This document shows, in pieces, positions 15,503-23,676 of a stretch of 52,582 nt of DNA; within the stretch, counting starts at the first letter, position 1, and each line of letters starts with the position of its first letter. The notes beneath the pieces are model-generated. The model made no database searches. It was not told where the DNA came from and was given only the letters and a program-made list of their open reading frames with translations. The position numbers and the translations under genes are program-made. The stretch covers positions 1 to 52,582 of the forward strand of contig NZ_JAEEGC010000062.1 in assembly GCF_019207025.1 (NCBI RefSeq), in the 5' to 3' direction. The stretch comes from Clostridium thailandense. Lineage in GTDB: Bacteria > Bacillota > Clostridia > Clostridiales > Clostridiaceae.

Positions 15503-16831
15503 TTAATCCCTCCTTATCGCGATAAAATCATTTCCACTTTCCACAACTGTTCCTCTAATACTTGCATGAATTGAAGCACCTAAACTATTTTCAGGAATTT
15601 TACCAATAAGCTGACCTATTTCCACATGATCTCCAACAGAAACAACTGCTGTCGCTGGCGCTCCTACATGCTGTCTTGTTGCAATGTGTATAAGTTCAGG
15701 TTTTATTGTGGTATCTGTCATAGGAGCAGACTTATCAAAATCATGTAATCCCAATCTAACTATAAGACGTTTACTTGGAACTAATCTATATTCTCGATTT
15801 TTGCTTGCAGTGAACTCTGATTTTACAGCCTTATATCTTATATTCTTTTCTGCTAGTTTCCCTTTAAAATAGAGGTTTGCAGCTTTAGGATAAAGCCCCG
15901 CTGGACATGAAAACAATTCACATAAGTTGCATTGGCAACATAACTGCGCACTCTTCTGTCCTTCAATGTCATCTAATTTATAGTTTAAAGCTCTCATCAT
16001 TTTGTGTGGCTGTGTATTATGTCCTATAAGATAACGAGGACACATATCTGTACACATGCGGCACTGTTCACAAGAAGCTCTATTTACTCTTTTTGCTTGT
16101 TCTATCTTCATAGATTTTCTACGAATAAGAAAGTGATCTTTTTTAAGGATTACAAATCCCTTATTTTTCTTTGTAATGTAACCATCTAAACTGGTCATCA
16201 CAGGTCCCATCATAGGGCCTCCATCAATAACTGCATAGTTATCAAAATTATCTATTCCACTAAGCTTTAATACATCTATAATAGGTGTTCCTACTGGCAC
16301 TTTTACAGTTACCCTATTCGGAATATCTCCTGCAAGTGTGATATACTTTTCTGTAACAGCTTCTCCTCTAGAGGCATGATAAATATTTAATGCTGTCTCT
16401 GAATTTACTACTACACAACCAACTTGTATTGGAATACCCGCTTCAGGAACAACTCTTCCTGTAAGTTCATAAACCAAAACCTGTTCATCACCTGCTGGAT
16501 AAATATCTGGAAGCTCTCCGACTTCAACGAAATCGCCTACTTTAAGTGCTTCAATTCTTTCTTTTAGAATAGAAATCACTTTTTTGTGCTTTCCTTTAAT
16601 TCCTATAATAGCTTTTTTAGCTTCAACAAATTTACCTGCTGCTTCAAAGCCTTTAATTATTTCATCTGGAAACAATTCCATGAGCTGCTGGTCCACTCGC
16701 AGCAGAGGTTCACACTCAGCTCCATTAAGTAATATATATTCCGACTTTGAGGTTAGCTTTGCATGGGTAGGAAACCCTGCACCGCCTGCACCAATAACGC
16801 CGGCTTCTCTTACCATTTCAAGAAGATTCAT
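15503..16831 (-). CDS. pduS: PduS-like RnfC-type iron-sulfur flavoprotein
   Basis: A 442-residue homologue of PduS, related to RnfC. The N-terminus has the Gly-rich GVIGAGGAGFPTHAKL flavin/NADH-binding segment. The centre contains a SLBB-like domain. Two ferredoxin-type [4Fe-4S] motifs follow: CEQCRMCTDMCP and CCQCNLCELFSCP. The C-terminal 80 residues form a barrel-sandwich hybrid domain (SVGDHVEIGQLIGKIP). PduS reduces cobalamin in Pdu compartments, but choline lyase needs no B12. Here the likely job is electron transfer with the PduT-like and GrpU-like Fe-S pore proteins; that is inference. The next gene starts one base after its stop. Confidence 0.93.
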   Translation of the reverse strand: MNLLEMVREAGVIGAGGAGFPTHAKLTSKSEYILLNGAECEPLLRVDQQLMELFPDEIIKGFEAAGKFVEAKKAIIGIKGKHKKVISILKERIEALKVGDFVEVGELPDIYPAGDEQVLVYELTGRVVPEAGIPIQVGCVVVNSETALNIYHASRGEAVTEKYITLAGDIPNRVTVKVPVGTPIIDVLKLSGIDNFDNYAVIDGGPMMGPVMTSLDGYITKKNKGFVILKKDHFLIRRKSMKIEQAKRVNRASCEQCRMCTDMCPRYLIGHNTQPHKMMRALNYKLDDIEGQKSAQLCCQCNLCELFSCPAGLYPKAANLYFKGKLAEKNIRYKAVKSEFTASKNREYRLVPSKRLIVRLGLHDFDKSAPMTDTTIKPELIHIATRQHVGAPATAVVSVGDHVEIGQLIGKIPENSLGASIHASIRGTVVESGNDFIAIRRD

Positions 16832-16893
16832 TTTTACCTCCCTTGCAGTTTCCTACGCCATATAGAAACTGCTAACTCTTATGGATTCTGAAC

Positions 16894-17157
16894 TTATCCA
16901 AAATTACAATCTTCATCAATCATTCCAACAACAACTGCATCTACAGGAATATCATCATTGCCTAACATCTTTCTTGCAGAAGAGCCAGTGCTAACTATAA
17001 CCCTATCTCCAATACCTGCTCCAATGTTATCTACAACAATAAGCCTTTTTCCTGCATCTGTTCCTCCGATTTCCTCTGCAAGCATAAATTTAAGTCCATT
17101 AAGAGAGTCTGCTTTTCTAGTTGCCCATATATTATCAATAAGTCTTGCTACTATCAT
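16894..17157 (-). CDS. eutN: EutN/CcmL-family pentameric vertex protein (BMC-P)
   Basis: An 87-residue OB-fold protein that forms pentamers capping the vertices of the shell. Hallmarks are MIVARLIDNIWATRKADSLN, then RLIVVDNIGAGIGDRVIVST, and the closing DAVVVGMIDE. It is the only BMC-P gene in the window. Its ATG overlaps the end of the GrpU-like gene by four bases, so translation is coupled. Confidence 0.96.
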   Translation of the reverse strand: MIVARLIDNIWATRKADSLNGLKFMLAEEIGGTDAGKRLIVVDNIGAGIGDRVIVSTGSSARKMLGNDDIPVDAVVVGMIDEDCNFG

Positions 17158-17456
17158 ATTGCTTTTACCTCTTTCATTTTAAATTTAATTTCCTCTAATG
17201 CAGATTGTACAGATGCTGTGTCACCAAAAATCCCAATTAAAACCATATGTTGAGGACATGTTCCCCTTATATCTTCAACGGTAACTCCAACAGCTTTTTC
17301 AGCAATATCTGCAGCATAAATCATATCAATAAGCTTTCCTTGAACAAGTCCTATTGCATCGCTACTATCTAAATCTGTCTTACAGTTTCCACCCATTCGT
17401 CTTCTTAGAATGTCTTTAGTGCTTTGGGACGGCGATTTTATTATTCTAAAATCCAC
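17154..17456 (-). CDS. GrpU-like BMC shell protein with a cysteine in the pore loop
   Basis: A 100-residue BMC-domain protein with an unusual N-terminus (MDFRIIKSPSQSTKDILRRR) before the core. In the position of the usual Gly-rich pore loop it has DIRGTCPQHMVLIGIFGD (Cys67), where ordinary BMC-H proteins have [12 protein letters not shown]. This matches GrpU, a shell protein of glycyl-radical microcompartments reported to bind an iron-sulfur cluster near its pore. The call as GrpU-like is from memory of the family, not alignment. A GTG at 17456 follows GGAGAGTGTT and is taken as the start. It is coupled to eutN downstream. Confidence 0.85.
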   Translation of the reverse strand: MDFRIIKSPSQSTKDILRRRMGGNCKTDLDSSDAIGLVQGKLIDMIYAADIAEKAVGVTVEDIRGTCPQHMVLIGIFGDTASVQSALEEIKFKMKEVKAI

Positions 17457-17474
17457 TTTTAAACACTCTCCTTA

Positions 17475-18320
17475 TTACTCAATAATATCTTGAGTGCAGC
17501 TTAAGGCTATACCAAGTGGTGTTACAAACATTGGATTTTTAGGTTTATGTGTATAAACCCCTGTCTTTTTTTTAATTATTTCTTCCATTCCTGTTAAACA
17601 ACAAGTACCACCTACTAAAGAAATTTCCTTAACATCATAATCCTTAATATTGTAATTAATAATTGATGCTACCTTCTCAACTACTGGTTTTAATACTGGT
17701 AAAATTTCTTTATGATTCTTATTGTCTCTTTTAAATTTATCTGCCTCTTTAAAAGGCATTCCATATGCACCTGAAATAACTAGTGAAAAATGAGTACCAC
17801 CTGTAGGTTCATCAACAACATAAACAACTTTTCCATCCTTTAATACTGATATACCAGTTGTTCCGCCACCAACATCTACAACTGCACCATTTTCGATTTT
17901 AAGTAAAGCATTTGCAGCAGTAGGTTCATCTAAAAGGTTTGTCAGTTCAAAGCCTGCAGCTTGAACTACATTTTTAATTGCTCCACCATCTAAGGCATCT
18001 GTTCCCGGTGGTATTGCAGCAGCAGCATAAAGAAGTTCTGTATTAAGTTTTTCTTCAATTTCCTGTTTAAGCTCTTTAACAAGCCTTACTGCTCCAATAT
18101 AATCCACAACCATACCATCTCTAACTACATCAGCATATCTGTATGCCCCTGCCACAGGTTCGTAGTTTTCATCTAAAACTGCCAGCACTACACAAGCAGT
18201 TCCTAAATCCACGCCTGTATAATAAACAGAAGAGTTACTCTGTATTGGTCTTTCTACAACTTCTTCAAACTTTTGAACCATTTCATCGCAATATTCAAAA
18301 GTTATATTTTTCTCTGACAT
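17475..18320 (-). CDS. eutJ: EutJ-like Hsp70/actin-fold protein
   Basis: A 281-residue protein of the EutJ family, distantly related to DnaK ATPase domains. Recognisable pieces are YTGVDLGTACVVLAVLDE (phosphate 1), GGAIKNVVQAAGFELTNLLD EPTAANA-like connect region, VVDVGGGTTGISVLKDGK (phosphate 2) and ISLVGGTCCLTGMEE (adenosine motif). It is thought to act as a chaperone for microcompartment enzymes or assembly, although its function is not firmly known. It lacks an Hsp70 substrate-binding domain. ATG at 18320 after GTAGGAGGGAAAC was preferred to an upstream frame start at 18344. It overlaps the end of the EutT-like gene. Confidence 0.92.
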   Translation of the reverse strand: MSEKNITFEYCDEMVQKFEEVVERPIQSNSSVYYTGVDLGTACVVLAVLDENYEPVAGAYRYADVVRDGMVVDYIGAVRLVKELKQEIEEKLNTELLYAAAAIPPGTDALDGGAIKNVVQAAGFELTNLLDEPTAANALLKIENGAVVDVGGGTTGISVLKDGKVVYVVDEPTGGTHFSLVISGAYGMPFKEADKFKRDNKNHKEILPVLKPVVEKVASIINYNIKDYDVKEISLVGGTCCLTGMEEIIKKKTGVYTHKPKNPMFVTPLGIALSCTQDIIE

Positions 18321-19003
18321 TGTTTCCCTCCTACTGCTGAACAAATCAATTGTGACAGCGAATTAATTATTGAATTAACATTATTTATAATTCTATTTTT
18401 TAAATCGTCATCATCATTTTCGTAAGCACTAATTATTTCAAAGTGTAGTTCCCTTAAAGCACAACGAAGTACATGGGTTTTTAATATTACGTTACTTTTT
18501 TCAAGCTGCATATGAAATTCTGTTATTTCAAAACAATCCTCAAGCTCAGTTGTGAAATTTGATGAATTCATGCCAGTACACTCTTTAAAGAAAATAGGTT
18601 CAAGTGTACCTTTTTCTTCCAAAACATTTCTTATATTTGATATTTTTCTACCCAAACTTATAATATTTTGTGCTAAAATAATATCTTCCTTTAATATTTC
18701 ACTGCTAGTAACAAGAAATGTCGCCTCCATAGCTCTCAATTTACAACAAAGCTTCTTTTTTAAGTTCAAATTTAAATTTGGATTGGTTTTTTTCTCTTCT
18801 TTTACTGCTTCTACCTGTTTCTCAGCCTTTATTTCCTTCTGAGTATTCGCCTTTGAATCCTCAGTAAGTAATTTTATTCTTTTATCTGATAGGTATTGAG
18901 ATGCACCAGGTGTAAGCCTTTGTCCCTGTTGTAATTTGTAGGTATCAAAAGTTTCTTTTCTATATAAATCTCTTAGATACTCTTCGGTAATAAATCTGAT
19001 CAT
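18302..19003 (-). CDS. EutT-like protein (cobalamin adenosyltransferase family, metal motif incomplete)
   Basis: A 233-residue protein similar to EutT from its first residues ([14 protein letters not shown], then GQRLTPGASQYLSDKRIKLL) and in the helical C-terminal part. EutT makes adenosylcobalamin for ethanolamine lyase. Enterobacterial EutT has a Cys-Cys-x-x-Cys metal site; here the corresponding place reads KLCCKLRAME (Cys86, Cys87, no third Cys), and the upstream His partner is not visible in the Lys/Asn/Glu-rich linker. Some EutT lineages work without this metal site, so activity is open. Neither CutC nor any other gene here needs B12, so this may be a repurposed or structural protein. 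It overlaps the EutP-like gene by four bases. Confidence 0.82.
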   Translation of the reverse strand: MIRFITEEYLRDLYRKETFDTYKLQQGQRLTPGASQYLSDKRIKLLTEDSKANTQKEIKAEKQVEAVKEEKKTNPNLNLNLKKKLCCKLRAMEATFLVTSSEILKEDIILAQNIISLGRKISNIRNVLEEKGTLEPIFFKECTGMNSSNFTTELEDCFEITEFHMQLEKSNVILKTHVLRCALRELHFEIISAYENDDDDLKNRIINNVNSIINSLSQLICSAVGGKQCQRKI

Positions 19004-19452
19004 AGGCCTTTGCTCCTTACCTTTTTCAAATAATTCTTTAAGGCATCAATTCCTGTTCCCACTTTGAAACTAATATGAAAATATGGCTCCAATATTCCTA
19101 TGTCCTTTAACTGCCTTACACACTTTTCTTCATTTTCAGGCATAATATCACATTTTGTTATAACTCCAATTACTGGACATCTAAATAATTTCGCAAATCC
19201 AGGGGAGTATATTAGAGTATAATTAGATTGATCAACTAATATAAGTACACAATCTGCATCCTGAGCTGCTGCAATTATATGTTTATACATCCATGCATTC
19301 TCTATATAGGCACCTGGGACATCAATGGTATTTTTACCATAAATTAAATCTGGTGTTCTCCTTAATGGGCCATCATAATCATTTAATGCATTAACTAAAG
19401 TAGTTTTGCCACATCTTGAGGGACCAATTACCATTATCCGTTTTTTTCTCAT
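19000..19452 (-). CDS. eutP: EutP/PduV-family small GTPase-like protein
   Basis: A 150-residue Ras-like P-loop protein. Walker A is GPSRCGKTT, the switch II region [13 protein letters not shown], and the base-recognition motif TKCD, followed by [16 protein letters not shown]. EutP has been described as an acetate kinase-like or microcompartment-associated protein, and PduV has been linked to shell movement along filaments. It overlaps both neighbours by four bases (PduU-like gene upstream, EutT-like gene downstream), the same order as in Eut/Pdu loci, suggesting interaction with the PduU-like shell protein. Confidence 0.92.
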   Translation of the reverse strand: MRKKRIMVIGPSRCGKTTLVNALNDYDGPLRRTPDLIYGKNTIDVPGAYIENAWMYKHIIAAAQDADCVLILVDQSNYTLIYSPGFAKLFRCPVIGVITKCDIMPENEEKCVRQLKDIGILEPYFHISFKVGTGIDALKNYLKKVRSKGL

Positions 19453-19802
19453 GTTCTTGTGATGGGAGCAGGAGTAAATCCAAGCATATTTTTCAGCGTA
19501 TCATTTACTGCATTAAGTGCTGTTTCTACACTTTGAACATCACCATTTATTACCACCGATCCTGTGAAACGATCTAAAAATCCAATTTCCACATCAGCAG
19601 CCTTTGTAGCAATGTCCGCTGCAATAATGGCAGTTTCATAAGGTGAAAGAGTTAAAATACCTATTGCCCCTTTTTCATCAATTCCAAGACGCTCATATAT
19701 ATCATGCATTGGGGATGCGATAACATGTGCTATAGTAATCTGCTTTCCTGGAACAGATTCTTGTATAATACGCTGTATATTCCTATCAGAAAAATCTCCC
19801 AT
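19449..19802 (-). CDS. PduU/EutS-like circularly permuted BMC-H shell protein
   Basis: A 117-residue BMC protein in the permuted order: an N-terminal beta-segment ([21 protein letters not shown]) comes before the core strand-helix ([20 protein letters not shown]), and the pore strand [18 protein letters not shown] comes last. In PduU and EutS the extra N-terminal strands form a small beta-barrel that plugs the pore. This is the first gene after cutD, separated from it by the repeat C2 hairpins. Confidence 0.93.
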   Translation of the reverse strand: MGDFSDRNIQRIIQESVPGKQITIAHVIASPMHDIYERLGIDEKGAIGILTLSPYETAIIAADIATKAADVEIGFLDRFTGSVVINGDVQSVETALNAVNDTLKNMLGFTPAPITRT

Positions 19803-19851
19803 AAATCTTACCTTCCATCTTAATTATCTATTTGAAAATATTAAATGAAAC

Positions 19852-19966
19852 TCCTTCTCCTTTGTCGAATGAGTACACAGAGTGTAAGCGACCATATAAA
19901 AATCAAAGATTTTTTATGTCTGCTTAACCGATTCACACAAAATCATAGATTTTGGTTCTCTGCTTA
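19852..19966. repeat. Repeat family C, copy C2, between cutD and the PduU-like gene
   Basis: A TAAATGAAACTCCTTCTCC head is followed by GTCGAATGAGTACAC and two hairpin units of about 40 bp (19885-19926 and 19927-19966). Each unit opens near AAGCGA or ACCGA, has an inner stem such as AAAATC-ATA-GATTTT, and closes with CTGCTTA. It fills most of the 161-bp gap and overlaps the cutD stop codon. Confidence 0.75.
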
Positions 19967-20917
19967 GTGACGAATTACCTTTGCACATAAATCGTACTGT
20001 TTAATATATTCTTCTATTCTATTTAAATCTTCATTAGTTAAACTCGGATCATCTTTTATAGGATATTCCATTCCTAATTGCTTGTATTTATTTACACCCA
20101 TTTTATGATATGGAAGTAAATCAATTCCTTTAAAGTTTCTATAATCTTTATAGGGCTTTAAAAGCTCCATTGTTTTTTCAATATCTTCTTTTTCATCATT
20201 TACGCCTTTAAGTAATGGCATACGAATTTTTACATTATATTTACGACGAAGTAATTCTTGAAGGTTTTCTAAAATCTGTTCGTTTCTGACTCCAGTCCAC
20301 TTAAAGTGTTTATCAGAATCAATATGCTTAATGTCAAATAGGAATAAATCTGTGAACTCCGCTACTTTAAGTACTGATTCTAGTTTTGCGTAACCACAAG
20401 TTTCAATTGCAGTGTTTATACCTGCCTGCTTGCAGGCCATAAGTAAACTGCTTGCAGCTTCAGGCTGCATTAAAACTTCACCGCCACCTAATGTGACTCC
20501 GCCTCCAGAAACTTCATAAAAAGTTCTATCTTCTTCTACGATTTCTAATAGTTCAGAGATGGTTTTTACTTGTCCAACTATTGATATAGCGGATTTAAGG
20601 CAGGCATCTTTGCACTTACCGCATCCAATACAATCAACATCTCGGTTAACTTCATGTTTTAAAGTTTGGCTGTTTATAGAGTGTATCCCTACAGGGCATA
20701 CAGAAACGCAAGCCCCGCAGTCAACACATAAATCACTTTTAAACATAACTTTATTTTTTTTAATTAATCCTTCAGGATTTGCACACCATTTACATCTAAG
20801 AGGACATCCTTGAAAGAATATTAAAGTTCTTACTCCATCTCCATCATACATGTTGTATTTTTGTATATTAAAAATCGTCGCTTTTCGTTCAATTATGCCT
20901 AAATTTCCATTACTCAT
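19964..20917 (-). CDS. cutD: Choline TMA-lyase activating enzyme CutD (radical SAM)
   Basis: This glycyl-radical activase uses S-adenosylmethionine and a [4Fe-4S] cluster to install the glycyl radical on CutC. From the ATG at 20917 (GGAG eight bases upstream; a TTG at 20932 is an alternative) it has 317 residues. The radical SAM motif is C38-x3-C42-x2-C45 (QGCPLRCKWC). Two further ferredoxin-type cluster motifs follow (CVDCGACVSVCP and CIGCGKCKDAC), typical of this activase class. The Gly-rich SAM contact reads GGGVTLGGGE. It directly follows cutC by about 50 bp. The protein is soluble and acts on CutC before or during encapsulation. Confidence 0.97.
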   Translation of the reverse strand: MSNGNLGIIERKATIFNIQKYNMYDGDGVRTLIFFQGCPLRCKWCANPEGLIKKNKVMFKSDLCVDCGACVSVCPVGIHSINSQTLKHEVNRDVDCIGCGKCKDACLKSAISIVGQVKTISELLEIVEEDRTFYEVSGGGVTLGGGEVLMQPEAASSLLMACKQAGINTAIETCGYAKLESVLKVAEFTDLFLFDIKHIDSDKHFKWTGVRNEQILENLQELLRRKYNVKIRMPLLKGVNDEKEDIEKTMELLKPYKDYRNFKGIDLLPYHKMGVNKYKQLGMEYPIKDDPSLTNEDLNRIEEYIKQYDLCAKVIRH

Positions 20918-20970
20918 ATTTTCATTCTCCAATTATTCACATTGATTTTTAATATATTCGAGTTCGATGC

Positions 20971-23511
20971 TTAGAAATGTGTAAGTACAGTTCTGCTTAT
21001 AATTTCATCTTGAACATCTTTACATAACTCAACAAAGAATGCACTGTATCCAGCAACACGAACTATTAAGTCACGATATTGTTCTGGGTGTTTTTGTGCG
21101 TCAAGTAAAGTTTTGTTATCTAAATAGTTAAATTGCATTTCTCCAAGTTGAAGAGCACATGCACTACGTAGTAGTGTAATGATTCCTTGCTCACCTTCTG
21201 GTGTATCAAGAAGACCAGCTATTAACTTAAAGTTATGAACCATACCTATATTCATGTCTTCACAGCTCATCTTAGAAACAGACTTAATTATAGAAGTTGG
21301 TCCTTTGTAATCTGCTCCTTGAGTTGGGCTTATACCATCTGATAATGGAGTCCATGCTTTACGTCCATTTGCTGTTGCTCCAGTAAGTTGTCCAAATGGA
21401 GTGTTGTTTGAAATTGATAAAGTACCATGGCTAAGCACTGAATATAATGTCTTATATTTACGATGCTCTTGCTCAGTAAAGTTGATTAAATCAGCAGCAA
21501 TTAAATCAGCATAATCATCATCATTACCATACTTAGGTGCTTCTAAACAATATTTTCTTAATTGATCATATCCAGCGAAATCAGCTTTTAAAGCTTCGTT
21601 CATTTCTTGTAATGTGTATTTTTTCTCATCAAATACTAATTTCTTTATAGCTGCCATAGAATCTGTATAAGTAGCAAGACCACTCCATACAACTCCAGGT
21701 CCGAAGTTATACATAGCTCCGCCTGCTTCTACTCCTCTACCATTTTCCATACAACCTTCATACATCATAGACATAAGTGGCTTTGGTGCAAGGTCTTTAT
21801 GAACACGTTGAGAAATTACTGTAGCAACACTTGACCATTTAGTAATGTATTTAATTTGCTCTTTAACAGCTGCTTCGAACTGTTCATAAGTTTTAAAGTT
21901 GCTTAAGTCTCCCATATTTGGGCATACTTGCTTACCATACCATAGTGGTACACCTTGGTTAAGAACAAGTTCTATACATATTGGCCATTGAGTATATGCT
22001 GTAGAAGTCCATTGATATAATCTTCCTGACTTCTGTGGCTCAACGCAGCCCATTAAGCAGTAATCTCTTGCGTCTTCTATAGAAACACCTTTAGCTAGCA
22101 TCATTTTTATATGAACATCATCAAAATGACATGCTGGGAATCCCATACCTGCACGGATAACTTCAACTATCTTCTTAAGATATTGCTGTGGCGATCCTTT
22201 GTGTATACGGCAAGCTAAAGATGGTTGATATATTTTAACATGACGAACTGCATCCATTAAAAGATAAGTTAATTCGTTTGTAGCATCACGGCCTTCTCTA
22301 GTTACACCACCTAAACACATGTTAACGAATGGTTGGTAGCCTGCGAAGAACTTAGACGCACCTTCACTTGTTAACCACATCATTTCAGACATCTTTATAA
22401 GCATACAACCTGCTAATTCAAAAGCTTCAAAATCAGTCATACGTCCAGCTTCAATATCAGCTTTGTAGAATGGGTACATATATTGGTCAACACGTCCTAT
22501 AGACATACCTGTTTGATTTTCTTCAACTACAAGTAGTGATTCTATAGTCCAAACTGCTTGAATTGCTTCCCAGAAAGTAGTTGGTTTATGTGCTGGAACT
22601 TTAGCATTTACTTCAGAAATCTTTAATAGTTCTGCTTTACGCTTAGGATTAGTTTCTTTTGCAGCAAGTTCTGCAGCATAGTCTGACATACGTTTAGCAT
22701 ATATCATAACGCCTTCAGCAGTATCAATTAATGATTTATAGAAATATATTTTTTCAATATCTTCTGGTCTTTCATAGTCAAGGTTAGCTAATTTTTCTTT
22801 TGATTCTTTAACTATGTCAAGCATTCCTTTTTTCATTAGGATAACATCATATCCAGGGTTAGAGTCTCCTCCACCATTTGTTGCGTGGTATGAACAGTCT
22901 GAAACGAAAGACTCTCCTGAAAGTTCCCATACTCCAGCTTCACGATACTGACTTTCGCAGTATTCATCAACGGATTGTCCTTTCCAATATGGAAATAACT
23001 CTTCACGCATTATTTTTTTATCTTCTTCTGATATATGGAATGGATCTTGTGGACGAGTTGATATTGTATCTAATTCAGTTTCCATCCATCTCCAAGCTAT
23101 ATCAGGAGAAAATGCTCCTGCACGAGGTTGTCCATTTGGTGCTCCAACAATAAGCTCATTATCTTGTATTACAAGTGGTGCTGTTTCACAACAATACTTG
23201 AAACACTTACCACGTAAAACTGATTTAGGCATACCTGGGTTTTCCTTAGCTATTTTAGTAATAGCTCTTGCACGGTGAGTTGTTATTGTTGGAACGTGTT
23301 TTAAGTAAGTTTCCTTTAACTTAACTAAACGCTCTGTTATTCCATCTGGAATTTGACCATTATTATTACCAGTAACACATACGTGAGCTGGTTCTTCTTT
23401 TGTTATTTCTTTAGAAACACTTGAAAACATCTTCATTAAACTTGCACGTTCTTCTTCAGTCATGTTTTTAGTAGCTTCCATAAACTTGTTTGAAAATTCA
23501 TGAATATCCAA
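20971..23511 (-). CDS. cutC: Choline trimethylamine-lyase CutC (glycyl radical enzyme)
   Basis: An 846-residue glycyl radical enzyme that cleaves choline to trimethylamine and acetaldehyde. The key residues fall at the numbers known for choline lyases: Cys489 and Glu491 in [15 protein letters not shown], and the radical Gly821 in [20 protein letters not shown]. The choline-site context [14 protein letters not shown] is present. The GCVEP sequence separates choline lyase from pyruvate formate-lyase and glycerol dehydratase. The first 30 residues ([17 protein letters not shown]...) form an amphipathic helix that probably directs packaging into the shell. A TTG at 23511 after GTGAGG is taken as the start. 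It is flanked by unusually long gaps holding repeat C hairpins on its upstream side and after cutD. Confidence 0.98.
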   Translation of the reverse strand: MDIHEFSNKFMEATKNMTEEERASLMKMFSSVSKEITKEEPAHVCVTGNNNGQIPDGITERLVKLKETYLKHVPTITTHRARAITKIAKENPGMPKSVLRGKCFKYCCETAPLVIQDNELIVGAPNGQPRAGAFSPDIAWRWMETELDTISTRPQDPFHISEEDKKIMREELFPYWKGQSVDEYCESQYREAGVWELSGESFVSDCSYHATNGGGDSNPGYDVILMKKGMLDIVKESKEKLANLDYERPEDIEKIYFYKSLIDTAEGVMIYAKRMSDYAAELAAKETNPKRKAELLKISEVNAKVPAHKPTTFWEAIQAVWTIESLLVVEENQTGMSIGRVDQYMYPFYKADIEAGRMTDFEAFELAGCMLIKMSEMMWLTSEGASKFFAGYQPFVNMCLGGVTREGRDATNELTYLLMDAVRHVKIYQPSLACRIHKGSPQQYLKKIVEVIRAGMGFPACHFDDVHIKMMLAKGVSIEDARDYCLMGCVEPQKSGRLYQWTSTAYTQWPICIELVLNQGVPLWYGKQVCPNMGDLSNFKTYEQFEAAVKEQIKYITKWSSVATVISQRVHKDLAPKPLMSMMYEGCMENGRGVEAGGAMYNFGPGVVWSGLATYTDSMAAIKKLVFDEKKYTLQEMNEALKADFAGYDQLRKYCLEAPKYGNDDDYADLIAADLINFTEQEHRKYKTLYSVLSHGTLSISNNTPFGQLTGATANGRKAWTPLSDGISPTQGADYKGPTSIIKSVSKMSCEDMNIGMVHNFKLIAGLLDTPEGEQGIITLLRSACALQLGEMQFNYLDNKTLLDAQKHPEQYRDLIVRVAGYSAFFVELCKDVQDEIISRTVLTHF

Positions 23512-23542
23512 ATTTATTACCTCACATTCTTTACGATATTTT

Positions 23543-23668
23543 TAAATGAAACTCCTTCTCCTTTTGTCGAATGAGTACACTCTGTGTAAGCGATTCACTT
23601 CAAATCAGAGATTTGAGTTCTCTGCTTAAGCGACTATCACAAAATCAGAGATTTTGGATATCTGCTTA
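23543..23668. repeat. Repeat family C, copy C3, upstream of cutC
   Basis: The same TAAATGAAACTCCTTCTCC head as C2 is followed by GTCGAATGAGTACAC and two hairpin units (23587-23628 and 23627-23668). The units contain CAAATC-AGA-GATTTG and AAAATC-AGA-GATTTT, each ending CTGCTTA. It occupies 126 of the 165 bp between the inactive aldehyde-dehydrogenase homologue and cutC. Confidence 0.75.
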
Positions 23669-23676
23669 TATGATTT

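Noticed and set aside
15503..19003. Reading the locus as an ethanolamine or propanediol (B12) microcompartment because of EutJ, EutP, EutQ, EutT, PduS and PduL
   Set aside because: There is no ethanolamine lyase or diol dehydratase; the signature enzyme is CutC with Cys489, Glu491 and Gly821, so the accessory genes are shared microcompartment components.
20971..23511. Glycerol/propanediol dehydratase or pyruvate formate-lyase for the glycyl radical enzyme
   Set aside because: The GCVEPQ active-site sequence and residue numbering match choline lyase rather than those families.
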